DNA from: CAMLJR01 sp964631955
GTDB taxonomy: Bacteria; Pseudomonadota; Gammaproteobacteria; Pseudomonadales; CAMLJR01
DNA length: 64,000 nucleotides
Direction of reading: 5' to 3'
Assembly (NCBI GenBank): GCA_964631955.1
Contig: CAZWBA010000014.1
Coordinates: 16,222-80,221 of the forward strand
Both the position numbers and the translations under genes were made by a program. Below are positions 32,912-42,187 of the stretch, piece after piece (the stretch's first letter is position 1; each line of letters opens with the position of its first letter). The notes under the pieces were generated by a model. It was not told where the DNA came from. It saw only the letters and a program-made list of their open reading frames with translations, and made no database searches.

Positions 32912-33943
32912 ATGAGAAGAATCATGTTGGAATTAGATGGATCGTTTGGTGAGGGCGGCGGACAAGTGCTGCGCTCTGCATTGTCTTTATCGATGTGCAC
33001 AGGCACGCCCTTTCGTATTGAGAATATTCGAGCTAAACGCAGTAAGCCGGGATTGATGCGTCAGCATTTAGCTGCTGTGTTAGCGGCTGTCGAAATTTGC
33101 GATGCACAAGTGTCAGGCGCTGAACTTGGCTCGCAAACGCTGCAATTTATTCCCGGAAAAATTCGCAGTGGTAATTATCGCTTTGCTATCGGCACAGCGG
33201 GCAGCTGCACACTTGTATTGCAAACAGTATTACCTGCGTTGCTGCAAGCCGATGCACCGAGTTCGATTGTGCTGCAAGGCGGCACACACAATCCGATGGC
33301 TCCGACATTTCATTTTCTTGAGCAAGCATTTTTGCCGCTGCTCAAAAAAATGGGCGCGGATGTTTCGATCACACTCGATCGCTTCGGTTTTTATCCGGCA
33401 GGCGGCGGACAGATTACTGTCCAAATTACGCCGGCTAAAAAATTATTGCCTTTAACTCTCATGGAGAGAGGAAATACCGTAACAGGGACAGCACATAGTT
33501 TAATTGCAGGCGTTCCAGCAAATGTTGCTAAACGTGAATTAGCGGCATTTGGGCAAGCATTGAATTGGGGTGAAGATCGCTTAAAGATTTTGCAGATTCG
33601 CCATGAAGAAGGTCCTGGCAATGTATTTCAAGTATTTTTAGAGCACGAGCATCTAACCGAAGTTTTCACAGGTTTTGGCGAGCGCGGTTTAGCGGCTGAA
33701 TTAGTTGCTAAAGGTGTCGTGAAAGATGTGCGGGAATATCTCGTGTCAAACGCGGCAACCAGTCAATATTTGGGAGACCAATTATTGCTGCCGGTAGCGT
33801 TGGCGGGTGAAGGTGCATATAGCACCACGCGAATTTCCCAGCACATAAGCACGAATGCGCAAGTGATCGAAAAATTTCTGCCGATTGAGATTGAGGCAAG
33901 GAAAATAGAGGGCGCGTACTGCGAGGTATATGTTCGTAGTTAA
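32912..33943 (+). CDS. rtcA: RNA 3'-terminal phosphate cyclase RtcA
   Basis: 343 aa. RtcA converts RNA 3'-phosphates to 2',3'-cyclic phosphates with ATP and can also adenylate 5' ends. The signature GSFGEGGGQVLRSALSLS at the N-terminus, the RTC insert domain in the middle, and the catalytic histidine region ISQHISTN near residue 310 are intact. The start is 32912 or the in-frame ATG at 32924. Last coding gene of the RtcR-controlled operon. Confidence 0.95.
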   Translation: MRRIMLELDGSFGEGGGQVLRSALSLSMCTGTPFRIENIRAKRSKPGLMRQHLAAVLAAVEICDAQVSGAELGSQTLQFIPGKIRSGNYRFAIGTAGSCTLVLQTVLPALLQADAPSSIVLQGGTHNPMAPTFHFLEQAFLPLLKKMGADVSITLDRFGFYPAGGGQITVQITPAKKLLPLTLMERGNTVTGTAHSLIAGVPANVAKRELAAFGQALNWGEDRLKILQIRHEEGPGNVFQVFLEHEHLTEVFTGFGERGLAAELVAKGVVKDVREYLVSNAATSQYLGDQLLLPVALAGEGAYSTTRISQHISTNAQVIEKFLPIEIEARKIEGAYCEVYVRS

Positions 33944-34268
33944 ACGCGTATGCACTATTTCTAAGTTATATCTTGCTGAGATTGCAAAATATAACTGAAG
34001 CGATATGCTGATGGTGTTTTGATGTATACGGAGTTTGGTTAGAAATAGTCAGATGTCAGAACGCCACCTGCGAAGGTCCGGGCCTTGCCCGTATAACCAA
34101 GTGCATCCGAGAGCAAACCCCCTCATTGGGGGTTTTTGCTTTATGAGATCATATTTATTAAATAGATTGAGAGTTTAGAATAATAAAATGAAAGGAAAAA
34201 GGTGTCTGGAGAGGGAGAGGCTGTAAGTCTTTATTAAATATTGAAGAAACGGTGTGAGGGTGCTTGCA
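33944..34268. other. Intergenic region after rtcA
   Basis: 325 bases with no convincing gene. It holds a 12-bp hairpin with one mismatch at 33964-33996 (AGTTATAT ... ATATAACT with TTGC / GCAA inside), a small CGGGC-CTT-GCCCG hairpin near 34077-34091, and the strong terminator at 34113-34139. A small untranslated RNA ending at that terminator is possible. Confidence 0.4.
34113..34139 (+). terminator. Strong intrinsic terminator downstream of rtcA
   Basis: AAACCCCC-TCATT-GGGGGTTT stem-loop followed by T residues, 170 bases beyond rtcA. It is probably the operon terminator. Confidence 0.85.
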
Positions 34269-36503
34269 ATGAGTGGACAATGGATTCGCGAGCCTGCTAA
34301 CGGAACTACCATAATTTTCGTTCACGGAATTATTTCTGATGGTGAAAAATGCTGGACCAATGACAATGGTACTCATTGGGCAAGGTTGCTCAGTGAGGAG
34401 CACGAACTTGGTCCTGTTGGTATTTATAACTTTACGTACTACACGGCCATTGCCAGTGGCACGTATAGCATTGGAGATGCCGTTGATTCACTTCGAGAGG
34501 AGTTGCGACTCAATAAAGTCATCTCACGATCTAAGAACTGGATCTTCGTATGCCACAGCATGGGCGGCATCGTCGTGCGCCGATTTCTGGTTGCTAATGT
34601 TATTGATCTTAAGGAGAAGGGCATTTCAGTTGGTCTCTTCTTTGTTGCATCACCATCTCTAGGTTCCAGGTATGCAAATCTGCTTGAAAGTATTATTAAT
34701 CTCTTTGGGCACATTCAGGCTGAGGCACTGAAATTCTCTCAGTCGAATACGTGGCTAAACGACCTCGATAAAGACTTCCTGAATTTGAAGGAGAAGGCAC
34801 ACCTTAAAATTCGTGGTAAGGAGATCGTTGAGGATAAGTTTTTTGTTCTGACAAGGTTTTTTCGGCGACAGGTAGTTGAACGCTTTTCGGGTGCAAGATA
34901 TTTTCAAGAGCCCGTTGTGATTCCAAAGTCGGACCATATGTCCATTGCTAAGCCTAATGATCAAAGTGCTTTTCAACATCGATTACTTAAGCAGTTTGTG
35001 CTTGATTGCATTGATGATTGGCGACCGTCTTGTGAAGATTCTGCTGCGCAAGATGAGCACGCCGTTGCATTTTTTAAAAAAGCGCTTGAAATTCCTACTG
35101 ACGCCATTGTCTGGAATGATGCGGAATATGATCACCTTCTAAAAGATTTTTGGGGGTCTGATCCAATACGTGGAAACCAAGCGCTAGAGGCACTACTTAA
35201 GCGTGGCGATGAAGGTGAGGAGCATGTTTTCCGCAATAAACTGTTTGTAGGGACTACACAAGTTTATCGTCGTTGGATGCAATATATTCATGCGCGGCAT
35301 GAAACTTGTGGAAATCGCTTGTTAAAGTTGGTGCAGGAAACTAATGCTTGGTTTGGCGACCGGATGATAGCTGCGCAACTTATGTGCGGTCTTCCTCGAA
35401 GCACTCCGATGCAAGATCCCCTCTACATGCTAACTCGTCAGTACTTCGACCACTCAGCAGATTCGCGAAATTGTTTAGAGCCTACAGATAACTTTCATAT
35501 TGATAATGATGGTGCTCACGCTTCAATGCTGGCATATGCGTGTGCCGGTGGCAGTGGCGTTCACATGTGGAAGTGTGCAGCTGGATCTAAAACTGGTTGG
35601 GAGAAAGTACGTACAACAGGGTTCGAGGCCGCCTGCTATTCGTTTGCGCGAGGGAATATTGATTCACAATCTACTATTTTTAATTTTCTAACGCACGCAA
35701 CGAATGATGACGATTACGAGCACCGAATGATTGAATTGGATAAATTTGAGATAGATCTGCCAGAGGGGTGTGAGGGAATCTCTCTGCAAGAATGCTGGGC
35801 TCAGGCCCACTTGGAGTCGTTTGTGAGATGGATGAGAAGTGATGTCATCGATGAGCTTCTCTTGTCGTGGGCAAGACATCCGCACGTTCGCGTTCGCAAT
35901 TTCTGCGCTCAAATCTTGGAAAAATTGACCCTCCCTAGAACAGAAAAGGAACTTCTTGATTGGGTGTCGCGAGAGACAAATGATGATGTTCGCCTCAGTG
36001 TGCAGAATGCACTATTCAATGTGCAATGCTTTTCAAAAAATCCCAAGTTTTTAAAAGAGGCCTCATTGGGAGAAAGCAATGCGAGTAATGAATATATGGT
36101 AATGCTGGCAAAACACGGCCATCGCCATCCCTCCGTGGGAAAAAAGATGTGTTCTGTAAATTGGTTTGATCGCGCGATGGCCGCTTTAGCGTGCGGCTAT
36201 TTATCAGATCAGGAGCTGCTTGGGGATACGACAGATTTGTTGCAGGGCATTGAGTATCCGATGCAAAGCGTATTGATAAATTGTGCTCTTGCGTTAGCGG
36301 GGCGTAAGGATCGCCAGCTAAGTTTGCATTTGATACTGAGTAGGGCTGGGGATATGACTAATGATTACGAGCGTCTACTTGATGTTCGAAGGTTGAAACC
36401 CCCGCTGAAGCTCGCAATTCTTGATGCATTGAAAGCGGACGCTCGTGACGATGAAATCAATGCTTGGCAGATAGAGTTAGGACCGATCAGCTTACCCGCT
36501 TGA
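34269..36503 (+). CDS. Alpha/beta hydrolase with long helical C-terminal region
   Basis: 744 aa. The first 230 residues form an esterase-like alpha/beta hydrolase: TTIIFVHGI near the start (oxyanion strand), nucleophile elbow CHSMGG with Ser97, and a candidate His in KSDHMSI. This resembles DUF676/PGAP1-like serine esterases. Residues from about 260 to the end are helical with HEAT-like features (PHVRVRNFCAQILEKL, NDDVRLSVQNALFNV). The fusion and setting suggest a defence or conflict role, but function is unknown. I use the ATG at 34269; 34254 is an alternative. Confidence 0.75.
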   Translation: MSGQWIREPANGTTIIFVHGIISDGEKCWTNDNGTHWARLLSEEHELGPVGIYNFTYYTAIASGTYSIGDAVDSLREELRLNKVISRSKNWIFVCHSMGGIVVRRFLVANVIDLKEKGISVGLFFVASPSLGSRYANLLESIINLFGHIQAEALKFSQSNTWLNDLDKDFLNLKEKAHLKIRGKEIVEDKFFVLTRFFRRQVVERFSGARYFQEPVVIPKSDHMSIAKPNDQSAFQHRLLKQFVLDCIDDWRPSCEDSAAQDEHAVAFFKKALEIPTDAIVWNDAEYDHLLKDFWGSDPIRGNQALEALLKRGDEGEEHVFRNKLFVGTTQVYRRWMQYIHARHETCGNRLLKLVQETNAWFGDRMIAAQLMCGLPRSTPMQDPLYMLTRQYFDHSADSRNCLEPTDNFHIDNDGAHASMLAYACAGGSGVHMWKCAAGSKTGWEKVRTTGFEAACYSFARGNIDSQSTIFNFLTHATNDDDYEHRMIELDKFEIDLPEGCEGISLQECWAQAHLESFVRWMRSDVIDELLLSWARHPHVRVRNFCAQILEKLTLPRTEKELLDWVSRETNDDVRLSVQNALFNVQCFSKNPKFLKEASLGESNASNEYMVMLAKHGHRHPSVGKKMCSVNWFDRAMAALACGYLSDQELLGDTTDLLQGIEYPMQSVLINCALALAGRKDRQLSLHLILSRAGDMTNDYERLLDVRRLKPPLKLAILDALKADARDDEINAWQIELGPISLPA

Positions 36504-36563
36504 GCTGCCTCGCTTTATTTAGAAGATGTAGTCGCATTAATCTGACTATATCATTGAGTTAAG

Positions 36564-37193
36564 TTAAAGCACTTTTAATGAGTTGATCTCATCCACGATA
36601 TTTTGACGTGCTCTAGCTTCATACTTTTCGAAGAACCAGCTCGTTTTATAAATCTGGCTCTGCTTCAGCACAGACTCAAGGAAACTTCTCCTTCCGATTC
36701 CATAGAGGGTTTTTGGTACGGAACGAAATTCGTTTTCGACTTGCCGACAATATTCCTCGTATTTAGCTTGGGTCTCACCCAGGATTGCCATATCGGCATC
36801 AAGAATAATTAACATCTCGTCGGAAATTGCTTCGGCTTTATGATCTTTGGTCGCAAGAATAATATCGACAGCCCTATTCGTAACCGAACACTCGATGCCT
36901 AATTGGTTCATTGCATTTTTTGCGTGCTCTGCACTTCGCGCTTCATTGGTATTCTCGCCGGGTTCATAAATATAGTCGTGGTACCAAACAGCCCAAAGCC
37001 CCGCAGGACTATCAAAGCCAATATCCTTAAGAAGCAGTAATACATGCTCAAGGTGTTTTAGTGTGTGGTAGTGTCGGTGTGGTTCAGAGTAGGCGCGGCA
37101 AATACTCATAAACTCAACTTGCCCCTCTGCTGGCGGGATTCCGGACAGCCGCATCAAATGTTTCCACTCTTTTCTCAACTCTATCATTGCCAT
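36564..37193 (-). CDS. HD-domain metal-dependent phosphohydrolase
   Basis: 209 aa, similar to the predicted HD-superfamily hydrolases of COG4339. Visible: RHYHTLKHL (His47 region), the HD pair at 72-73 (WYHDYIY), ARSAEHA, and LDADMAILG as the downstream Asp. The substrate is unknown. It overlaps the upstream small gene by 10 bases. Confidence 0.85.
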   Translation of the reverse strand: MAMIELRKEWKHLMRLSGIPPAEGQVEFMSICRAYSEPHRHYHTLKHLEHVLLLLKDIGFDSPAGLWAVWYHDYIYEPGENTNEARSAEHAKNAMNQLGIECSVTNRAVDIILATKDHKAEAISDEMLIILDADMAILGETQAKYEEYCRQVENEFRSVPKTLYGIGRRSFLESVLKQSQIYKTSWFFEKYEARARQNIVDEINSLKVL

Positions 37194-37486
37194 TTGAACT
37201 CCTCGGCCTCATCGAGAATTGATTCAAGCAAATTCATCGGTGACTGATCGCCCATTCGGTATATCCACATCTTTCCAAATTTATTTCTGACGATTTCGCG
37301 GTCAATTAAAGCGATCTTTTTGTCACCCGATAATTGGGCCGCTAAGCGTTCTTGGATTTGGTGTGAGCTTAAGCCCCTTTGAGTTAAGCGCGTGTTTTGC
37401 TCATCGAGCGTAACGTCGCAAAGTATGCAACGGTAGTTACATTGACCTGCTCCCCCTAAACAGCGAAGGAAATTACATGCATCCAA
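37184..37486 (-). CDS. Small cysteine-containing orphan protein
   Basis: 100 aa beginning MDACNFLRCLGGAGQCNYRCILCD, with five cysteines in the first 23 residues, suggesting a metal site. No family recognised. It overlaps the HD-hydrolase gene and would be translated with it. The start is uncertain and it could be a 3' fragment of a longer gene. Confidence 0.45.
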   Translation of the reverse strand: MDACNFLRCLGGAGQCNYRCILCDVTLDEQNTRLTQRGLSSHQIQERLAAQLSGDKKIALIDREIVRNKFGKMWIYRMGDQSPMNLLESILDEAEEFKWQ

Positions 37487-37527
37487 ACTAAATTTTAATG
37501 TGACAGTTGATAAACGGTACTAAAGGG

Positions 37528-38364
37528 TTATGCATTCTCTTTAAGATTTCTATCTTTTTTCTTCATGTAATTAATAAAGTTTTTCTTTTGATTGCCAGTT
37601 TTTATACCATGCAAATAATAATCGCCACTACAAACTAGCCAGAGTATTTTATCTACAGAATATGGTGTCACGTTGTTAGACGTCGCGATTTCTTCCATGA
37701 TTTCTAATGACAGATAGTCGGCCTTAGAGGATTGTTTGGTTGCATTTTGTAAAATGCCTAACTCAATAAAAATATCTTTAATATGTGTATCTGGCTTTCC
37801 AAATTGGACATACCCAACTTCTTTTAAAAAATCACAGGCCAACGCAAATCCTATGCCGGCAATCTCATAACTAAGCAACATTGGTAAAAAAGGCTTTATT
37901 CTGGGATCTTTGTAATGTTGATCCAAAAACGCATAAAATTCAGCGTGGCTATTAAACTTATTTAAAAATCGAGCTGATGAAAGAATGGTATTACAATAAC
38001 GAAACCACAATTTCCTTTTTTCGGGATGCGGCTCACGGTTTAAAGTTGGAAGGATTTTTGAAAAGAGCGCAACATCGCTAAGATTTCCGTAATTATTTAC
38101 AACTTCCTTCGGAGTAAATTGGAATAGAAAATTACCAAGCGGCGTTATATTTCCTTTCTCTCCACTGATGGCTTTTCCAATTACGTTTGGGCTCATTTGA
38201 ACATTTTGTGCTGACTTTAACAGCAGTTCATATAGTCCATTGATCGAAGAGGGTTTTTGCCCTTCTCCTGGTGTTAAATATTTTTGTATTTCTTGGGGGC
38301 TTAATTTAGATCCACCCTTCTGCACAATAAAATTTAGAGCCTCTGTATATAATTGATTCTTCAT
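37528..38364 (-). CDS. HhH-GPD-like protein (DNA glycosylase fold suspected)
   Basis: 278 aa. The block GIGFALACDFLKEVGYVQFGKPDTHIKDIFIELG (start near residue 170) has the pattern of a helix-hairpin-helix followed by a conserved K/D, as in the HhH-GPD superfamily of base-excision glycosylases. It continues with TPYSVDKILWLVCSG. The N-terminal half is unassigned. AT-rich and next to another orphan on the same strand 37 bases upstream, probably a two-gene operon. Confidence 0.6.
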   Translation of the reverse strand: MKNQLYTEALNFIVQKGGSKLSPQEIQKYLTPGEGQKPSSINGLYELLLKSAQNVQMSPNVIGKAISGEKGNITPLGNFLFQFTPKEVVNNYGNLSDVALFSKILPTLNREPHPEKRKLWFRYCNTILSSARFLNKFNSHAEFYAFLDQHYKDPRIKPFLPMLLSYEIAGIGFALACDFLKEVGYVQFGKPDTHIKDIFIELGILQNATKQSSKADYLSLEIMEEIATSNNVTPYSVDKILWLVCSGDYYLHGIKTGNQKKNFINYMKKKDRNLKENA

Positions 38365-38401
38365 ATATGCCTAGATGCATCAAAAATGGGTTATTGGCTT
38401 T

Positions 38402-38959
38402 TCATGTTGTTGAGTGAAGGCAATCGACAAACTCATCAATGAGCTGCGTGATCTCATATTTTCCGGACCAATCGTGCCATTTTGCTATTGATCCATAAAT
38501 GGATGGAGTCTGAAATACTCCGTGTTTTACTAATGGTCCTCCAACACCCCATTTAGAAATGATGAAATCATCCTTCTGTAGCATGCCAATGTGTTGAGGC
38601 TTTAAATTTTCCCAATACGTTACAAAGCTAGCTTTCGATTTTTCCGTGGCAATAAAAAAGCCGCCCTTTATAAGCCATTCAAGAAATTTCATATCTATTT
38701 CAGATACTTTATGAAAATCTCGAAACCTCATGTATGTGTTGTATCGTTCAACGCTATCTTCTAAACAATTAGTACAATATTGCAAGCAGGTATAGGGAAG
38801 CTGCGGATCGGGTGTCGAGATAATCTTGAATTGCTCACCAAAAATAGAGCATTCTCGTTGAAGTTCAGAACACAAAACGCTCGGTGATTTTTCTCCTTGC
38901 ATTATTTCAGTAATTTTCTTCCTGACATAATACATAGAGAACCCCGGTGGTAATTGCAC
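38402..38959 (-). CDS. Orphan protein paired with the HhH-GPD-like gene
   Basis: 185 aa, no domain recognised. Cysteines cluster at YTCLQYCTNCLED. It lies upstream of, and on the same strand as, the HhH-GPD-like gene. Coding statistics and length make it credible; function unknown. Confidence 0.6.
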   Translation of the reverse strand: MQLPPGFSMYYVRKKITEIMQGEKSPSVLCSELQRECSIFGEQFKIISTPDPQLPYTCLQYCTNCLEDSVERYNTYMRFRDFHKVSEIDMKFLEWLIKGGFFIATEKSKASFVTYWENLKPQHIGMLQKDDFIISKWGVGGPLVKHGVFQTPSIYGSIAKWHDWSGKYEITQLIDEFVDCLHSTT

Positions 38960-39129
38960 TGTTGTAAATTGATAAGACTTTTATTTATTATTGTTCAAGA
39001 AAATTTTTGGAACATATAATCGCCAGTTAGCCACATAATCAGGTTCACCCATTTCGTGTGCGAGATAAAAATCAAATTCCATTGGAAGTTCCCGCCATGC
39101 GATTCGAGATATTTAGTAATCTGCCTAAA

Positions 39130-39555
39130 TTATTCATCTCCTGCATCAGAACCGGCAGCGTTCTTGATTGACACGAACTGCCCATCGATCATTTTGCCCG
39201 TCACGCGATTGCCATTGGCATCAACTCGATCAATGTAGCCAGGTAATGCGCTGGCTTCGTATTGAAGCGGCGATGGATTGGAGGCTGCACTAATAAAAGG
39301 AGCATTCGGGTGTTGGGCTACTGCTGAAAACACAATGTCAGGATCGATTCGTGGCGATGGTCCTACTTCAATGCTGACGCGAGCGCCCTGTCCTATTGCA
39401 ACAAGATCTTTTGGTGATAGAACGTGAGCAAGGCGACGGCCGATCGACGCCCAGAATTCGATTTGGCTAGGAGCTGATCTATGCGAAGCCCTGCCCTCTA
39501 TCTCGGCCGCTGCGATTAGCTCTGAATTAAGACGAATAGGACGGCTGGTAGGCAT
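39130..39555 (-). CDS. ParD-like antitoxin, copy 1
   Basis: 141 aa. The N-terminus MPTSRPIRLNSELIAAAEIEGRAS, followed by HRSAPSQIEFWASIGR, matches ParD-like antitoxins (PF11903 type) with a ribbon-helix-helix start. The C-terminal part (SALPGYIDRVDANGNRVTGKMIDGQFV) is specific to this pair of genes. A second, divergent copy lies at 41345 on the other side of the Fic gene. No toxin gene is adjacent on the same strand. Confidence 0.75.
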   Translation of the reverse strand: MPTSRPIRLNSELIAAAEIEGRASHRSAPSQIEFWASIGRRLAHVLSPKDLVAIGQGARVSIEVGPSPRIDPDIVFSAVAQHPNAPFISAASNPSPLQYEASALPGYIDRVDANGNRVTGKMIDGQFVSIKNAAGSDAGDE

Positions 39556-40127
39556 AGGGCTATCTCTTGCACCAATTTGTAGCGCTTTGCTACAGATTGA
39601 TTATAGATCGCTCTATGAGGAAAAATTAAGCTGTTGTTGTGATTGGGTTTTCGCGCGTTATGAGATTGAGGACAGATTTAGCTAGTTCGAGTGAGATTTT
39701 CGAGTCGCCTGTTCATCTCATCCAGAGTGAAAAACAAATAGGATTCAAAGAACTAGGATTGTCATGCGGAATGAGATTCGACATCTGGGATTGCACAAAA
39801 GTTGGGTCTGATTTGCATGTAAATTGGGTAAAAAAGGTCGGCATTGCCGGCCTTTTTCATTTTTAAATCAAGTGCTTACTGTCAGCGATAACCATCAGTT
39901 CAAACATTCGCCCGCAAATGTCCCCTATAAATCCAATTGCAAAAATGATGTGTTTAGGGGTTTTTGCCATTGATCTAATATATAAACCAGTAAATAAGAT
40001 GATAAAAATATCACATGAATATAGTAATTATCTTGATACTATCTAGCATTAATCTATTGTATTTTATGGAAAATACATATAATCGCTTAAGCGATAAACT
40101 GATATTTAAACTGAGAAAGTAACTGAT
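39556..40127. other. Intergenic region between ParD-like copy 1 and fic
   Basis: 572 bases. A 75-codon reading frame at 39639-39866 runs through a terminator hairpin and is not credible as a gene. The terminator (39832-39857) belongs to no visible gene and may be the remnant of a lost one. 39950-40127 is very AT-rich and probably holds the fic promoter. Confidence 0.45.
39832..39857 (+). terminator. Orphan terminator hairpin
   Basis: GGTCGGC-att-GCCGGCC with an A run before and a T run after; it would also work on the opposite strand. Confidence 0.65.
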
Positions 40128-41348
40128 ATGGCTATTGTGCCCAGCCTGACGCCGTACCTCCCTCGCCAAGGCGTTGCAACCATGATGGCTTTGCAAGATA
40201 AGGCATTGGTGCTGTCGAATGCTGCGGCTGAATTAGGAGGAATGCTGGCGCCCACCGTCAGGCAGGTGCTGACCAAACACATGGAGGTCATCAATAGCTA
40301 TTACTCCAACTTAATAGAAGGGCATCACACTGAGCCGCGAGAGGTTCGTGCTGCTCAAAGTGGCGATTACAGCGAAGACCCGTTCAAGCGAAACCTCCAG
40401 CTTGAGTCACTGGCCCATATTCGGGCACAGCAATACCTGTGGGAGCGAGCGGATGCGCTTTCCTATCAAGCCCCGGAGACGCTGCTGAAGATCCACGAGC
40501 AGGTGTTTGCCGGCCTGCCTGATGAAATGTTGATGGTGACTGGAAATGATGGCCGGCAAATTCGGGCGGTGCCGGGCAGATTCAGAGAATGCGACGTTGA
40601 TATAGGGCGGCATCTCCCGCCACCACATGCTGAGCTTACTCAATATCTTGATGCTTTTGCTGAGGCCTATGATGTGAGCCGGCATGGTGGTGTCGATAAA
40701 ATCCTGGCCGTCATGGCGGCGCATCACCGTCTTGTCTGGATACACCCTTTCATTGATGGTAATGGCCGTGTCGCGCGGTTGCATACCGACCTAGGCTTAA
40801 AGCAGGTCGGTGTGAAAGCCGTGGGTATCTGGTGTTTAAGTCGAGGACTGGCAAGGCGCGTGGCGGAATATAAACGCTGTTTGCAGGATGCCGATGCAGA
40901 TCGGCAAGGCGATGGTGGTGGCAGGGGTGCCCGCTCTGAAAAGGCATTGATTGTGTTCATCGACTTCATGCTGGATACAGCCCTGGATCAGGTGCGGTAT
41001 ATCGGAGATTTACTGAAACCTGACGGTATGCGACAACGAATAGAAGCCTATGTGACTCACCGCGGCACGGGTTTGGCTGGCCGAGGATTACCGTCGTTGA
41101 AGAAGGAAGCGATACCGGTATTGCAGCATGCTTTTGTACTGGGCGAGATACAGCGCAAGGATATGGAGCAGCTTTCAGGGCTTTCGCTCCCTTCTGCTCG
41201 AAAACTGTTTCAGCAGCTGAAGGAGGAGGGTCTTCTGACCGAGACCAGCAATCGCTCACCGCTGTACTGGGCGATACCGGAACACGCAGAGCCCTGGTAC
41301 TTTCCTGATCTTTCGGCACCCGCCGCGAAAGTATTGGGGGCTGGTTAA
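40128..41348 (+). CDS. Fic-family protein (AMP-transferase type)
   Basis: 406 aa. The Fic core motif HPFIDGNGR is at 205-213 with an intact catalytic His. An inhibitory motif SNLIEG (60-65, fits S/TxxxEG/N) lies N-terminal to it, so this is a class II, self-inhibited Fic protein. A winged-helix-like domain follows at the C-terminus (KDMEQLSGLSLPSARKLFQQL). Such proteins AMPylate targets such as gyrase or topoisomerase IV, or themselves; the target here is unknown. The gene is bracketed by two ParD-like genes on the other strand. Confidence 0.92.
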   Translation: MAIVPSLTPYLPRQGVATMMALQDKALVLSNAAAELGGMLAPTVRQVLTKHMEVINSYYSNLIEGHHTEPREVRAAQSGDYSEDPFKRNLQLESLAHIRAQQYLWERADALSYQAPETLLKIHEQVFAGLPDEMLMVTGNDGRQIRAVPGRFRECDVDIGRHLPPPHAELTQYLDAFAEAYDVSRHGGVDKILAVMAAHHRLVWIHPFIDGNGRVARLHTDLGLKQVGVKAVGIWCLSRGLARRVAEYKRCLQDADADRQGDGGGRGARSEKALIVFIDFMLDTALDQVRYIGDLLKPDGMRQRIEAYVTHRGTGLAGRGLPSLKKEAIPVLQHAFVLGEIQRKDMEQLSGLSLPSARKLFQQLKEEGLLTETSNRSPLYWAIPEHAEPWYFPDLSAPAAKVLGAG

Positions 41349-41770
41349 TAAGAACCGGCTACGTTCTTCATTGATACAAACTGCCCATCAATCATTTTGC
41401 CCGTCACGCGGCTGCCATCGGCATCAACTCGATCAATGTAACCAGGTAATGCGCTGGCTTCATATTGAAATGGCGCTGGACTGGCAGCCGTACTCATAAA
41501 AGGAGCATTCTGGTGTTGGGCCACTGCTGAAAACACGATGTCCGGATCTATCCGTGGCGATGGCCTTGCCTCAATGCTGATACGAGCGCCCTGTCCTATT
41601 GCAACAAGGTCTTTCGGTGAAAGAACGGGAGCAAGGTGCCGACCAATCGATGCCCAAAATTCGATTTGGCTGGAAACGGATCTATGCGAAGCCCTGCCTT
41701 CATCATCCAAGTCTAGATTGGCGACAGGTAGCAATAAGGGACTATCGCCGTCATCCGGTAGGCGACTCAT
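41345..41770 (-). CDS. ParD-like antitoxin, copy 2 (N-terminus replaced)
   Basis: 141 aa, close to copy 1 from EGRASHRS to the end (about 85% identical DNA by eye) but with a different N-terminus: MSRLPDDGDSPLLLPVANLD instead of the RPIRLNSEL ribbon. The DNA-binding strand is therefore lost or swapped, and the gene may be inactive. Its stop overlaps the fic stop by four bases (convergent). Confidence 0.55.
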   Translation of the reverse strand: MSRLPDDGDSPLLLPVANLDLDDEGRASHRSVSSQIEFWASIGRHLAPVLSPKDLVAIGQGARISIEARPSPRIDPDIVFSAVAQHQNAPFMSTAASPAPFQYEASALPGYIDRVDADGSRVTGKMIDGQFVSMKNVAGSY

Positions 41771-41775
41771 TCGAG

Positions 41776-42132
41776 CTAGACATCCTGTTCAAGGTATTTT
41801 GTCGCACCGGAGCATAACACCGATGGTTCAAAACCATCGCGCAGTAATTCAAGCGGTGAAATCTTTGTCGTCTCGTAATTCGAAAGGCAAAAAATGACCC
41901 GACTGGTCGCATCACGGTCAGCCAATGCACCAAGCAATTCGCGCAGCCCGGGTAGCACTTCTCGCTTATCAAGATCGAACTGCGCGACCGGCAGCATCCA
42001 TTCGCCCCCTCGCTGCCGTACGCATGAGGGAGCGATTGTCGCTCTGCGCATTCACTTCGCGCTGAATGCTATTGGCCAGCCGCTTTGCCAGCGCTTCTGA
42101 ATCATCCGCAACGGCTGTGGTTTTACACCCAT
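41776..42132 (-). pseudogene. Frameshifted antitoxin-like gene (Xre/MbcA/ParS C-terminal type)
   Basis: The frame ending at 41776 encodes LPVAQFDLDKREVLPGLRELLGAL followed later by ISPLELLRDG, the pattern of the C-terminal domain of Xre/MbcA/ParS-type antitoxins. The matching upstream piece (DDSEALAKRLANSIQREVNAQ) is in another frame; the shift probably lies at the G run near 42013-42017. The gene would start near 42132. No RES or other partner toxin is adjacent. Confidence 0.4.
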
Positions 42133-42187
42133 GTAAAAGCGGAGATTTTGTCTAAACTTCTGAGCTGTTGGACTGCACGGACTTTGT

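Noticed and set aside
39639..39866. 75-aa plus-strand gene
   Set aside because: It ends inside a terminator hairpin and has no domain or ribosome-binding site.
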